Origin: Paludibacter sp.
GTDB taxonomy: Bacteria; Bacteroidota; Bacteroidia; Bacteroidales; Paludibacteraceae
Reading direction: 5' to 3'
Assembly: GCA_028705705.1 (NCBI GenBank)
Contig: JAQWCZ010000087.1
Location: 1 to 7,806, forward strand
Length of the DNA: 7,806 nt
The notes below the pieces were generated by a model. It worked only from the letters and a program-made list of their open reading frames with translations, had not been told where the DNA came from and ran no database searches. Positions within the stretch are counted from its first letter, which is position 1. The number at the start of each line of letters is the position of its first letter. The translations under genes and the position numbers were made by a program. Shown here piece by piece: positions 1-7,405 of this stretch.

Positions 1-1
1 T

Positions 2-1018
2 GCCCGTAACACCCAGATTTACATCCAGCAGGAAACGGAAATCTGTCGGGAAGTAGACCCATGGGCAGGTTCCTATTATGTTGAGTCGCTTACCAATGAA
101 ATTGCTGAAAAAGCATGGGCATTGATTGAAGAGGTGGAAAAACTGGGAGGTATGGCAGCTGCCATCGAAACCGGTATTCCTAAAATGCGTATTGAAGAAG
201 CGGCTGCCCGTACACAGGCCCGTATTGACTCAGGCAAACAGGTTATCGTGGGTGTGAACCGCTATCGTTTGGAAAAAGAAGATCCGATTGATATTCTTGA
301 AGTGGACAATACAGCCGTTCGTATTCAACAAATCGAACGTATCAAACAACTGAGAGCCAACAGAAACGAGGCTGAAGTTCAACAAGCCCTTGCCGCCATT
401 ACCGAATGTGCCAAAACAGGAAAAGGAAACCTGCTCGAATTAGCAGTTAAAGCTGCGCAGGTTCGTGCTTCATTGGGCGAAATTTCAGATGCCTGCGAAG
501 CAGTGGCAGGACGTTATAAAGCAACCATCAGAACAATTTCAGGCGTGTATTCATCAGAAACCAAAAACGACACAAGTTTTCAGAAAGCTTGTGAGTTGAC
601 CGAACAATTCGCGAAAAAAGAAGGTCGCCGTCCCCGCATTATGATTGCTAAAATGGGACAGGATGGTCACGACCGTGGTGCCAAAGTAGTAGCAACCGGT
701 TATGCTGATTGCGGATTTGATGTGGACATGGGACCACTGTTCCAGACTCCGGCGGAAGCTGCTAAACAAGCAGTTGAAAATGATGTGCATGTCATGGGTG
801 TTTCGTCACTCGCCGCAGGTCATAAAACACTCGTGCCTCAGGTTATTGAAGAACTGAAGAAGCTGGGTCGCGAGGATATTGTTGTCATTGCCGGAGGCGT
901 TATTCCTGCGCAAGACTACGATTATCTTTATAAAGCAGGTGTTGCTGCCATCTTTGGCCCTGGGACTTCCGTTGCCAAAGCAGCTTGTACCATCATGGAA
1001 ATTTTGCTCGAAGATTAA
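2..1018 (+). CDS. mutB: Methylmalonyl-CoA mutase large subunit, C-terminal part (5' end outside window)
   Basis: This enzyme interconverts succinyl-CoA and (R)-methylmalonyl-CoA using adenosylcobalamin, in the cytoplasm, as part of propionate formation or use. The frame is open from base 2, and the residues before the first possible internal start (TTG at 122) are clearly mutase (ARNTQIYIQ, VDPWAGSYYVE), so the gene is cut by the left edge and does not start at 122. About 338 residues are visible, against roughly 700 or more for the family. They cover the end of the catalytic barrel, the linker and the whole C-terminal B12-binding domain. That domain shows the DxHxxG motif (GQDGHDRGAK, cobalt-ligand His codon 668-670), the SxL motif (VSSLAAGHKT, near 800-830) and the GG motif (IAGGVIP, near 887-905). 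The B12 motifs make this the large, catalytic subunit; it is also called scpA or mcmA. The small subunit would be expected upstream. Codons are visibly more GC-rich than in the kinases downstream. A strong terminator follows 22 nt after the stop. Confidence 0.96.
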   Translation, partial: ARNTQIYIQQETEICREVDPWAGSYYVESLTNEIAEKAWALIEEVEKLGGMAAAIETGIPKMRIEEAAARTQARIDSGKQVIVGVNRYRLEKEDPIDILEVDNTAVRIQQIERIKQLRANRNEAEVQQALAAITECAKTGKGNLLELAVKAAQVRASLGEISDACEAVAGRYKATIRTISGVYSSETKNDTSFQKACELTEQFAKKEGRRPRIMIAKMGQDGHDRGAKVVATGYADCGFDVDMGPLFQTPAEAAKQAVENDVHVMGVSSLAAGHKTLVPQVIEELKKLGREDIVVIAGGVIPAQDYDYLYKAGVAAIFGPGTSVAKAACTIMEILLED

Positions 1019-1040
1019 GTTTACTTTTGATTTTTAATAT

Positions 1041-1078
1041 AGAAGAACTAAACTGTCCATTACAGTTTAGTTCTTTTT
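1041..1078 (+). terminator. Rho-independent terminator after the mutase gene
   Basis: A perfect 14-bp stem pairs 1043-1056 with 1062-1075 (AAGAACTAAACTGT against its exact complement), with a 5-nt loop CCATT and a T-run at 1074-1078. It starts 22-24 nt after the mutase stop codon, which is the usual place. The stem is AT-rich, as expected in an AT-rich genome. It separates the mutase transcript from the kinase genes. Because the stem is fully symmetrical, it would also fold from a transcript of the opposite strand, but no convergent gene is seen. Confidence 0.88.
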
Positions 1079-1094
1079 GTATGAAGTATATTAA

Positions 1095-1122
1095 TTGTAT
1101 AATTAAACAATTTTTACTTCTG
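1095..1122 (+). promoter_or_regulatory. Possible Bacteroidetes-type promoter of the first kinase
   Basis: TTG at 1095-1097 lies 17 nt before TACTTCTG at 1115-1122, which matches the Bacteroidetes -7 pattern TAnnTTTG at five of six defined positions. It sits after the terminator and 71 nt before the ATG of the first kinase. A competing reading is the sigma70-like TATAAT at 1128-1133, which has no good -35. The region is very AT-rich, so chance matches are likely. Some promoter must exist here, because the terminator upstream isolates the kinase gene; which element it is cannot be decided by eye. Confidence 0.3.
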
Positions 1123-1193
1123 TGTGTTATAATTTCAAACAATAAAACGTACACCATTAGAATTATAAGGCACCAGCATAAAGTAAACAACCG

Positions 1194-3992
1194 ATGGAAA
1201 CCTCTTCAACAAATAACATCGATTTGATATTCGGGAACAAGCAGAAAATATATAAATCCCTGATCGATAACTTGAAAGATATTGTTTTCCATGTAGATAA
1301 CGAAGGTAAAGTTATATACCTGAATAAAACCTGGGAAAGAATTCTGGATTACTCGGTGGAAGAGTCTTTAGGACATCATTTTGAAGATTTTGTTTATACT
1401 GAAGATCATCCTGTTGCACAAATTATTTTTTTGGATTTGTTGAAAAAAGAAGGAGAATATACGCCTCACCAATTCAGGGTAGTAACAAAAAGCGGTGTAA
1501 TAAAATGGGTAGAAGTATTTGCCTGGATAAGCCAGGATAAAAAAGAGAAGCGTATAGGAATATTTGGTTCTGTAACCGACATTACGGAACAGAAACACAT
1601 CAAGGAGTTAGAAGATGAATTACTACAGGTGTCAATCAAATTAACCGGGACTCCGGGTGTTGAAATCCCATCAACATATAATTTTGTGTTAAGCCGGATT
1701 GGAAAATTCTTTGAAGCTGATAGAGCTTATATTTTTGAATTCAGTGCTGATTATGAAACCATGAGTAATACTTACGAGTGGTGCACAGAAGGAGTAGATA
1801 GCCAAATACATATTTTGCAGTTAATCCCCTGTAATTCAATTCCAATGTGGATGGATTCCCTTCAGAAAAATCAGGCAATTGTTATATCTTCTGTTGTAGG
1901 ATTAGATGACAGATGGAAAATTGAACGATTATCTTTGAAGGCAATGGGTGTCAAAGCGTTGTTGATTATCCCAATCTTTATACAAAAGCAATTGGTAGGA
2001 TTCCTTGGTTTAGACTATGTTCACATTACAAAAGATTTTTCTGCCTCTGAAATAAATATATTAAAAGTATGGGGCAATATGTTTTCCGGTATTATGATGA
2101 ACCAGTGTAAAGAACTTCAGTTAAATCAGGCACAGCGTAATTTTGAAAACTTTTTCAGAGCAAACAATGACTTTCTTATTGTATTTAATGCAGAAGGCAA
2201 CATAATTGAAATCAACGATGCTGTAAAAAATCGGTTGAAATACACTGCTGAAGATTTGGTCGGAAAACCGCTTGAATCAATTCATCCGAAAGACAGACAA
2301 CTGGAAGCAAGGAAAACAGTTTATAAAATGTATGCTGGTCTGACGGATAAATGTTCAATTCCTTTGATTGCTAAAACCGGTGAAATTATTCCGGTAGAAA
2401 CCATTGTAAAAAATGGGTTTTGGAACGACAAACCAGTATATTTTGCCTTTTGCCGGGATGTGTCTGAAATACTCTTGTCTGAAGAAAAATTCTCCAGGGC
2501 ATTTCAATCAAATACAGTGTTGATGGGTATTATCAATATGGAAACAGACCGCTTCATTGATGTAAATAACACGATGATAAGTAAAACCGGTTATTCAAGG
2601 GAAGAAGTAGTCGGAAAAACAGTTCCTGAACTGAAACTGTTCCGTAACCTGCAAAAGTTTGATATTGATTTTGAGCATGTTAAAAGCAATCTTCCTCTCA
2701 AGGAGATTGAAGCTGATTTAATCAAAAAAGATGGTACAGTGATGGTTGGACTGTTTTCTGCAGATTCAATTTACATCGGGAAGGATCAGTGTATATTGAT
2801 AACAATGATTGATATCACCAAGCGGAAAGAAGCTGAGAATGAATTGGTAAGAGCCAGAAAGGAAGCAGAAGAAGCCAATAAATCAAAAAGTGAATTTTTG
2901 TCAAGGATGAGCCACGAATTGCGCACGCCCATGAATTCTATACTGGGATTTGCCCAGTTATTCGAAATGAATGAATTGACGGATTCTCAGCGTAAAGGAG
3001 TAAAACACATTATAAATAATGGCAAACATCTGCTGAAACTGATTAATGAAGTATTGGATATGGCTAGAATTGAGTCTGGTAAAATATCCATTTCCATTGA
3101 AAATATAAAAATACAAGAGACAGTAAAAGATGCCGTTAATATAATCAGACCCCTGTTGAAAGAGAAAAATATTCATTTGAAATTACTGGAAGATCTGGCA
3201 GAAGATTTATACATCAGGGCTGATAAACAACGGTTTATTCAGGTACTTGTTAATCTGTTAAACAATGCTGTAAAATACAACAAACCGAATGGATCAATTA
3301 TATTGAATTTCTTTGTCAATCCGTCTTCTCCCGAATTTATCAGGGTGACAATCAAGGATACTGGTGTAGGTATTGAAGATGAAAATATTCCCAAACTGTT
3401 TATCCCATTTGAAAGAATCAATACAGACGAATTATCGCCTGAAGGAACGGGACTCGGATTACCTATTGCTTTGGAGTTGATGCATCTTATGGGTGGTAAC
3501 ATAGGAGTCAAAAGTCAGTTTGGAGTTTGTACTACTTTTTGGGTTGATATTCCGCTGGCAGCATATCAAGATCAGGATATGGTAAATCAGGATACCGGTG
3601 AAACCATAGCGTCAAATCCGATAGAACGGTTTGCAACCATTTTGTATATAGAAGACAATGTTTCAAATACAGAATTAATTAAGCAGGTGATGCATAATCT
3701 TCGTCCGAATATCAAACTTATTTGTGATATGCACGGAAAAAAAACCATATTACTGGCAAAACAGCACAAACCAGATTTAATTTTGTTGGATTTAAATCTC
3801 CCCGATATTCACGGCAGTGAAGTTTTGACAGCATTAAAAAATGATGCTGAAACCACTGATATTCCAGTAGTGGTTTTAACTGCAGATGCCACCCAAAGTC
3901 AAATGAAAAAAATATTGCTCGCCGGAGCAAGAGCTTATTTGACCAAGCCTGTTGATCTGGTAAGTTTACTGTTGGAAATAGATAAATTTTAA
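1194..3992 (+). CDS. Hybrid sensor histidine kinase, PAS-GAF-PAS-PAS-HisKA-HATPase-REC
   Basis: This is a 932-residue sensor kinase that should autophosphorylate on His and pass phosphate to its own C-terminal receiver. Domains in order: PAS1 about 20-133; GAF about 144-302, with the TYEWC and VGFLGLDY stretches seen in kinase-linked GAF domains; PAS2 about 315-425; PAS3 about 430-543; a short charged helix; then HisKA with the H-box MSHELRTPMNS (His574). The HATPase follows with N-box NLLNNAVKY (687-695), G1 DTGVGI (from 722) and G2 EGTGLGL (750-756). The receiver spans about 812-932 with acidic pair E820/D821, phospho-acceptor D866 (LILLDLNLPD), T896 and K918, all intact. No membrane segment or signal peptide is visible, so it is cytoplasmic. 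The start is well set: an in-frame TAA at 1179-1181 leaves ATG 1194 as the first Met, just before PAS1. No Shine-Dalgarno is visible. The ligand of each sensor domain is unknown. No HPt domain is present. It is paralogous to the kinase at 4189. Confidence 0.95.
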   Translation: METSSTNNIDLIFGNKQKIYKSLIDNLKDIVFHVDNEGKVIYLNKTWERILDYSVEESLGHHFEDFVYTEDHPVAQIIFLDLLKKEGEYTPHQFRVVTKSGVIKWVEVFAWISQDKKEKRIGIFGSVTDITEQKHIKELEDELLQVSIKLTGTPGVEIPSTYNFVLSRIGKFFEADRAYIFEFSADYETMSNTYEWCTEGVDSQIHILQLIPCNSIPMWMDSLQKNQAIVISSVVGLDDRWKIERLSLKAMGVKALLIIPIFIQKQLVGFLGLDYVHITKDFSASEINILKVWGNMFSGIMMNQCKELQLNQAQRNFENFFRANNDFLIVFNAEGNIIEINDAVKNRLKYTAEDLVGKPLESIHPKDRQLEARKTVYKMYAGLTDKCSIPLIAKTGEIIPVETIVKNGFWNDKPVYFAFCRDVSEILLSEEKFSRAFQSNTVLMGIINMETDRFIDVNNTMISKTGYSREEVVGKTVPELKLFRNLQKFDIDFEHVKSNLPLKEIEADLIKKDGTVMVGLFSADSIYIGKDQCILITMIDITKRKEAENELVRARKEAEEANKSKSEFLSRMSHELRTPMNSILGFAQLFEMNELTDSQRKGVKHIINNGKHLLKLINEVLDMARIESGKISISIENIKIQETVKDAVNIIRPLLKEKNIHLKLLEDLAEDLYIRADKQRFIQVLVNLLNNAVKYNKPNGSIILNFFVNPSSPEFIRVTIKDTGVGIEDENIPKLFIPFERINTDELSPEGTGLGLPIALELMHLMGGNIGVKSQFGVCTTFWVDIPLAAYQDQDMVNQDTGETIASNPIERFATILYIEDNVSNTELIKQVMHNLRPNIKLICDMHGKKTILLAKQHKPDLILLDLNLPDIHGSEVLTALKNDAETTDIPVVVLTADATQSQMKKILLAGARAYLTKPVDLVSLLLEIDKF

Positions 3993-4088
3993 GCTATATT
4001 CAGGAGTATCTGCCAAAAATCTAATGCCAGAAATCTGCATAAAAACTTCATTCGATTCTTTTAGTTATGCAATAAACCTCAACACATC

Positions 4089-4118
4089 TTGCATTTATCA
4101 GACTTTTAAGTAACTTTG
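4089..4118 (+). promoter_or_regulatory. Bacteroidetes-type promoter of the second kinase
   Basis: TAACTTTG at 4111-4118 is a perfect match to the Bacteroidetes -7 element TAnnTTTG. TTG at 4089-4091, the -33 core, lies 19 nt upstream, a spacing typical of that promoter class. Transcription would start near 4123-4126, giving a leader of about 65 nt before the ATG at 4189. This suggests that the second kinase, and probably the regulator behind it, can be transcribed separately from the first kinase. The match and spacing are seen directly; promoter activity is inferred. Confidence 0.6.
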
Positions 4119-4138
4119 CAGAACAACTTATTCTATTT

Positions 4139-4171
4139 TGTACATATTATAATTGTACCTAAATTGGTACA
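4139..4171 (+). promoter_or_regulatory. GTAC-containing inverted repeat in the leader of the second kinase
   Basis: TGTACC at 4154-4159 and GGTACA at 4166-4171 are exact inverted repeats with a 6-nt spacer (18 bp in all). A third, self-palindromic TGTACA lies at 4139-4144. The three GTAC cores thus fall in 33 bp between the predicted transcription start and the ATG at 4189. In DNA this could be a dimeric regulator site placed to block transcription; in RNA the pair could form a 6-bp hairpin in the leader 17 nt before the start codon. Neither role is shown. The arms are short, so a chance origin is possible, but no comparable cluster was noticed in the other two gene leaders, where the first kinase has only one GTACA (1149-1153). 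Confidence 0.35.
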
Positions 4172-4188
4172 TTGCTGATACCCCATTT

Positions 4189-7100
4189 ATGGATGAAAAA
4201 TCACTGAATGCCATCTTAAACAATCCCATCCTGGGTTATGCTTATCATCGTATTGTGTTGGATGATAAGGGAATTCCTGTCGATTATATTTTTCTGGATG
4301 TAAATAAAACGTTTGAAAATCTGACCGGTTTAAAAAAGGAAAACATCCGGAATAAATCAATCAGAGAAATAATCCCAGATATAGTTAAAGGAGACTTTGA
4401 CTGGATTAGCTATTATGGAGATGTTGCATTAAACGGATTGGAAAAGGATTTCGACCAATATTCATTACCATTGGATAAATGGTACAGAGTTCATACGTAT
4501 TCTCCTGAAAAATATCATTTTATTACTATTTTTATCGATATTACAAATTCAAAAAAAACAGAAGAAGAACTCAAGAAAAGTGAAGAAAAGTTTCGATTGT
4601 TATCAGAACTTTCATCTGATGTAATTTGGATGTATAATCTGACTCATGACAAATTCCTTTATATTAGCCCTTCCATAAAAAAACTTCGCGGTTATGAAGT
4701 AGAAGAAGCGCTACAACATACGATGCTAACATCTATGACTGAAGATTCTTTTATAAAAGTCAAAAAAGATGTTGATGTTATATTAAGTGAGTTTTATAAA
4801 TTTGGTAAAGTTCCTGAATATTATATAGCTGAATTAAAGCAACCACTTAAATCCGGAGGGCTTATTTGGGTTGAAATGTCCTGTAATTTAAGATTAAATG
4901 ATAAAAAGGAAATCGAAATATACGGTGTAACACGGAATATTCAAAAAAGAAAAAAAATTGAACTGGAGTTAATAGCCAGCGAAGAAAAATACCGGAAACT
5001 AATTGAAAACAGCCATGAGATAATTTATCAGCTTTCATTGGATGGAATTTTTATGTATGTGTCTCCTGCATGGACTTACTTTTTAGCTCATCCGGTTAAT
5101 GAAGTGATAGGTCATTCTATTACAGAATTTGTACACAAAGATGATAGGGATGTGTGTTTTAATGCTATTAAAATGATGGTTGAAACCGGCGATAGAATGT
5201 CTGATGTGATATACAGGGTAAAACACCTCGATGGTTCATGGAGATGGCACAGTTCAAGTGGTGTTCCGTTATATGACAAATATAACAATGTTATTGGCGT
5301 TGATGGTATTGCACGAGATATAACAGAGAAGAGGAAATCAGATGATTTGCTCCGTAGATTCTCCTTTGCTATTGAACAAAGTCCGGTTTCACTTGTGATA
5401 ACTGATTTGAATGGTAAAATCGAGTATGTAAATGAAAGATATGTAGAGACTACGGGTTATTCTAAGGAAGAACTTATAGGTAAAAGCCATCGTATTTTAA
5501 AATCAGGAGAACATTCAAGAGAATATTATAAAAACCTATGGAATACAATAATTTCAGGTCAGGTATGGAGAGGTGAGTTTCATAATGTTAAAAAAAATGG
5601 GGATCATTTTTGGGAACTAACATCCATTTCTCCTTTGAAAAATGAAAATGGTGTTATAACAAACTATTTGGGTACAAAAGTTGACATAACTGAACGCAAA
5701 TATTCTGAAAAACAACTACATAAATATTCAAAGGTTGTAGAACAAAGTCCTAATATGATTTTGATATCGGATCTTAATTATGTAATTGAATATGTAAATC
5801 CATCTTTTACAAGAAAAACAGGTTATTCTTTTGAAGAAATTGTAGGTCGTCAGTATAAATTTCTTAAAACAGCAAAGTTGGATGAAGGTGAGTATGAAGA
5901 ACTATGGAATAAGCTGAATGCAGGTGAGGTATGGCAAGGTGAAAATATTGATAAACGCAAAAGTGGTGAGTTGTATTGGCAGGATATCTCAATTAATCCA
6001 ATATTGGATGAAAAAGGAAATACCATTCATTATGTTTCCATTATTCAGGATATTAGTAACCGAAAAAAAGTGGAGGAAGAACTTCAAGAACTGAACTTGA
6101 GTCTGGAACAGAAAGTAATGGAAAGAACTTCGGAGTTATCGATTACCAATGAGTTTCTGATGAAAGAAGTTGTTGCTCGTAAGAAACACGAAGCTGAATT
6201 AAAAATTGCCAGGAATGAAGCTGAAAAGGCTAACAAGGCTAAAAGTGAATTTATTTCCAGAATGAGTCATGAACTTCGTACCCCGATGAATTCAATTTTA
6301 GGTTTTGCTCAGTTGTTTTCGATGGGCGAACTTACACCTGTACAACGTAGGGGAGTTGATCACATTCTGAACAGTGGTAACCACTTACTCAAACTGATTA
6401 ATGAGGTACTGGATATTTCAAAGATTGAAGCAGGTAAATTATCGCTAAGTGTTGAACAAATAAAGGTGAAAGAAGCAATTTCAGAAGCTATGGATTTAGT
6501 GCATCCGCTTACCTTAAATCCACAAATTACCATTAACTATATTCCGCATGAGACCGATGATTTGTCAATAAAAGCTGATAAACAAAGACTAATTCAAATT
6601 TTGGTCAATATTCTTAATAATGCAATAAAATATAATAAAAAGGGTGGTAGTGTGACAATTGAAACTATACTTGAGATTAATCAGTCGGAAATGGATGATA
6701 AAGTTAAAATTGCCATCACTGATACAGGTGTAGGTATTGCTGAAAAAGATTTATCCAAATTATTTATTCCTTTTGAAAGGCTTGCTAATACAGAAATTCA
6801 AGTTGAAGGGACCGGTCTCGGACTTTCAATAGCTAAAGAATTAGTAAATTTGATGGATGGAGAAATAACGGTACAAAGTAAACCTGGTGAAGGAAGTACA
6901 TTTTATATCACTTTACCACATGTCAGCCATAATAAGGTTGATATTAGTAAATTTGAAGTTACCGATGTTGTAAATAGTAAAAACAGAAAAATTAAAGGCA
7001 CTGTTTTATACATTGAAGACAACCACTCCAATATTGAATTGGTTGAACAAGTACTTACCACACACAGACCGGATATAAAACTGATTTGTCATAAATATGG

Positions 7101-7365
7101 AAAGCAAACAATTGAACTGGCAATTGAACATTCACCTGATTTGATTTTACTTGATCTGGATTTACCTGACATACATGGTAGTGAAGTGATAAAAGAAATA
7201 AAACAAAATAAACAAACCAGGAATATTCCTGTTATAATTATTAGTGCTGATGCCATGCCATATCGCATTAAAAGTCTGATGAAATTAGGCGCTGAACGTT
7301 ACCTTACAAAACCTCTCGATGTGTTGGATTTATTGAATGAAATAGACAAATATCAGAGAAAATAA
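4189..7365 (+). CDS. Hybrid sensor histidine kinase with five PAS domains, HisKA-HATPase-REC
   Basis: This is a 1058-residue cytoplasmic sensor kinase with no membrane segment visible. Domains, numbered from ATG 4189: PAS1 about 8-118, PAS2 about 134-255, PAS3 about 267-380, PAS4 about 388-503, PAS5 about 510-622, and a charged coiled coil about 625-685. HisKA carries H-box MSHELRTPMNS (His694). The HATPase has N-box NILNNAIKY (from 807), G1 DTGVGI (845) and G2 EGTGLGL (873-879). The receiver spans about 935-1058 with E943/D944, phospho-acceptor D989 (LILLDLDLPD), K1041, and Ser1019 where Thr is usual, a conservative change. PAS4 and PAS5 resemble each other and the NifL-type PAS group. The open frame also allows TTG at 4153, directly after an in-frame TAA; I prefer ATG 4189 because it is the first ATG, leads straight into PAS1, and the extra 12 residues would cover the GTAC inverted repeat. 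Three in-frame TAA codons end the gene (7363-7371). The regulator at 7406 follows after 40 nt and is probably co-transcribed. Signals sensed are unknown. Confidence 0.94.
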   Translation: MDEKSLNAILNNPILGYAYHRIVLDDKGIPVDYIFLDVNKTFENLTGLKKENIRNKSIREIIPDIVKGDFDWISYYGDVALNGLEKDFDQYSLPLDKWYRVHTYSPEKYHFITIFIDITNSKKTEEELKKSEEKFRLLSELSSDVIWMYNLTHDKFLYISPSIKKLRGYEVEEALQHTMLTSMTEDSFIKVKKDVDVILSEFYKFGKVPEYYIAELKQPLKSGGLIWVEMSCNLRLNDKKEIEIYGVTRNIQKRKKIELELIASEEKYRKLIENSHEIIYQLSLDGIFMYVSPAWTYFLAHPVNEVIGHSITEFVHKDDRDVCFNAIKMMVETGDRMSDVIYRVKHLDGSWRWHSSSGVPLYDKYNNVIGVDGIARDITEKRKSDDLLRRFSFAIEQSPVSLVITDLNGKIEYVNERYVETTGYSKEELIGKSHRILKSGEHSREYYKNLWNTIISGQVWRGEFHNVKKNGDHFWELTSISPLKNENGVITNYLGTKVDITERKYSEKQLHKYSKVVEQSPNMILISDLNYVIEYVNPSFTRKTGYSFEEIVGRQYKFLKTAKLDEGEYEELWNKLNAGEVWQGENIDKRKSGELYWQDISINPILDEKGNTIHYVSIIQDISNRKKVEEELQELNLSLEQKVMERTSELSITNEFLMKEVVARKKHEAELKIARNEAEKANKAKSEFISRMSHELRTPMNSILGFAQLFSMGELTPVQRRGVDHILNSGNHLLKLINEVLDISKIEAGKLSLSVEQIKVKEAISEAMDLVHPLTLNPQITINYIPHETDDLSIKADKQRLIQILVNILNNAIKYNKKGGSVTIETILEINQSEMDDKVKIAITDTGVGIAEKDLSKLFIPFERLANTEIQVEGTGLGLSIAKELVNLMDGEITVQSKPGEGSTFYITLPHVSHNKVDISKFEVTDVVNSKNRKIKGTVLYIEDNHSNIELVEQVLTTHRPDIKLICHKYGKQTIELAIEHSPDLILLDLDLPDIHGSEVIKEIKQNKQTRNIPVIIISADAMPYRIKSLMKLGAERYLTKPLDVLDLLNEIDKYQRK

Positions 7366-7405
7366 TAATAAGTTGTGTGATTTGTTAATATAATATTCAG
7401 ATTTT

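Noticed and set aside
122..1018. Mutase gene beginning at TTG 122
   Set aside because: The frame is open back to base 2 and encodes conserved mutase sequence there, so the gene is cut by the window edge rather than starting at 122.
1127..1134. TTATAATT octamer shared by the leaders of both kinases (1127-1134 and 4147-4154)
   Set aside because: An 8-mer of only A and T is expected by chance in such AT-rich gaps, and the flanks do not match.
985..1227. Open frames across the mutase-kinase gap on both strands (985-1227 +, 993-1190 -)
   Set aside because: Both run through the terminator hairpin and overlap the mutase end; their products are low-complexity, AT-driven and resemble no family.
3239..3511. 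Reverse-strand open frame of 90 codons within the first kinase
   Set aside because: It is antisense to the HATPase domain with its conserved N, G1 and G2 boxes; a chance shadow frame. The other short reverse frames at 554-790, 1368-1598, 2958-3176, 3587-3769 and 3718-3930 are rejected for the same reason.
4036..4071. Inverted repeat TGCATAA...TTATGCA after the first kinase, considered as its terminator
   Set aside because: The arms are only 7 bp with a 22-nt loop, and no T-run follows. I see no convincing terminator for the first kinase.
1194..7365. Functional link between methylmalonyl-CoA mutase and the kinases
   Set aside because: They are only neighbours: a strong terminator separates them, and no sensor domain points to propionate or B12 sensing.
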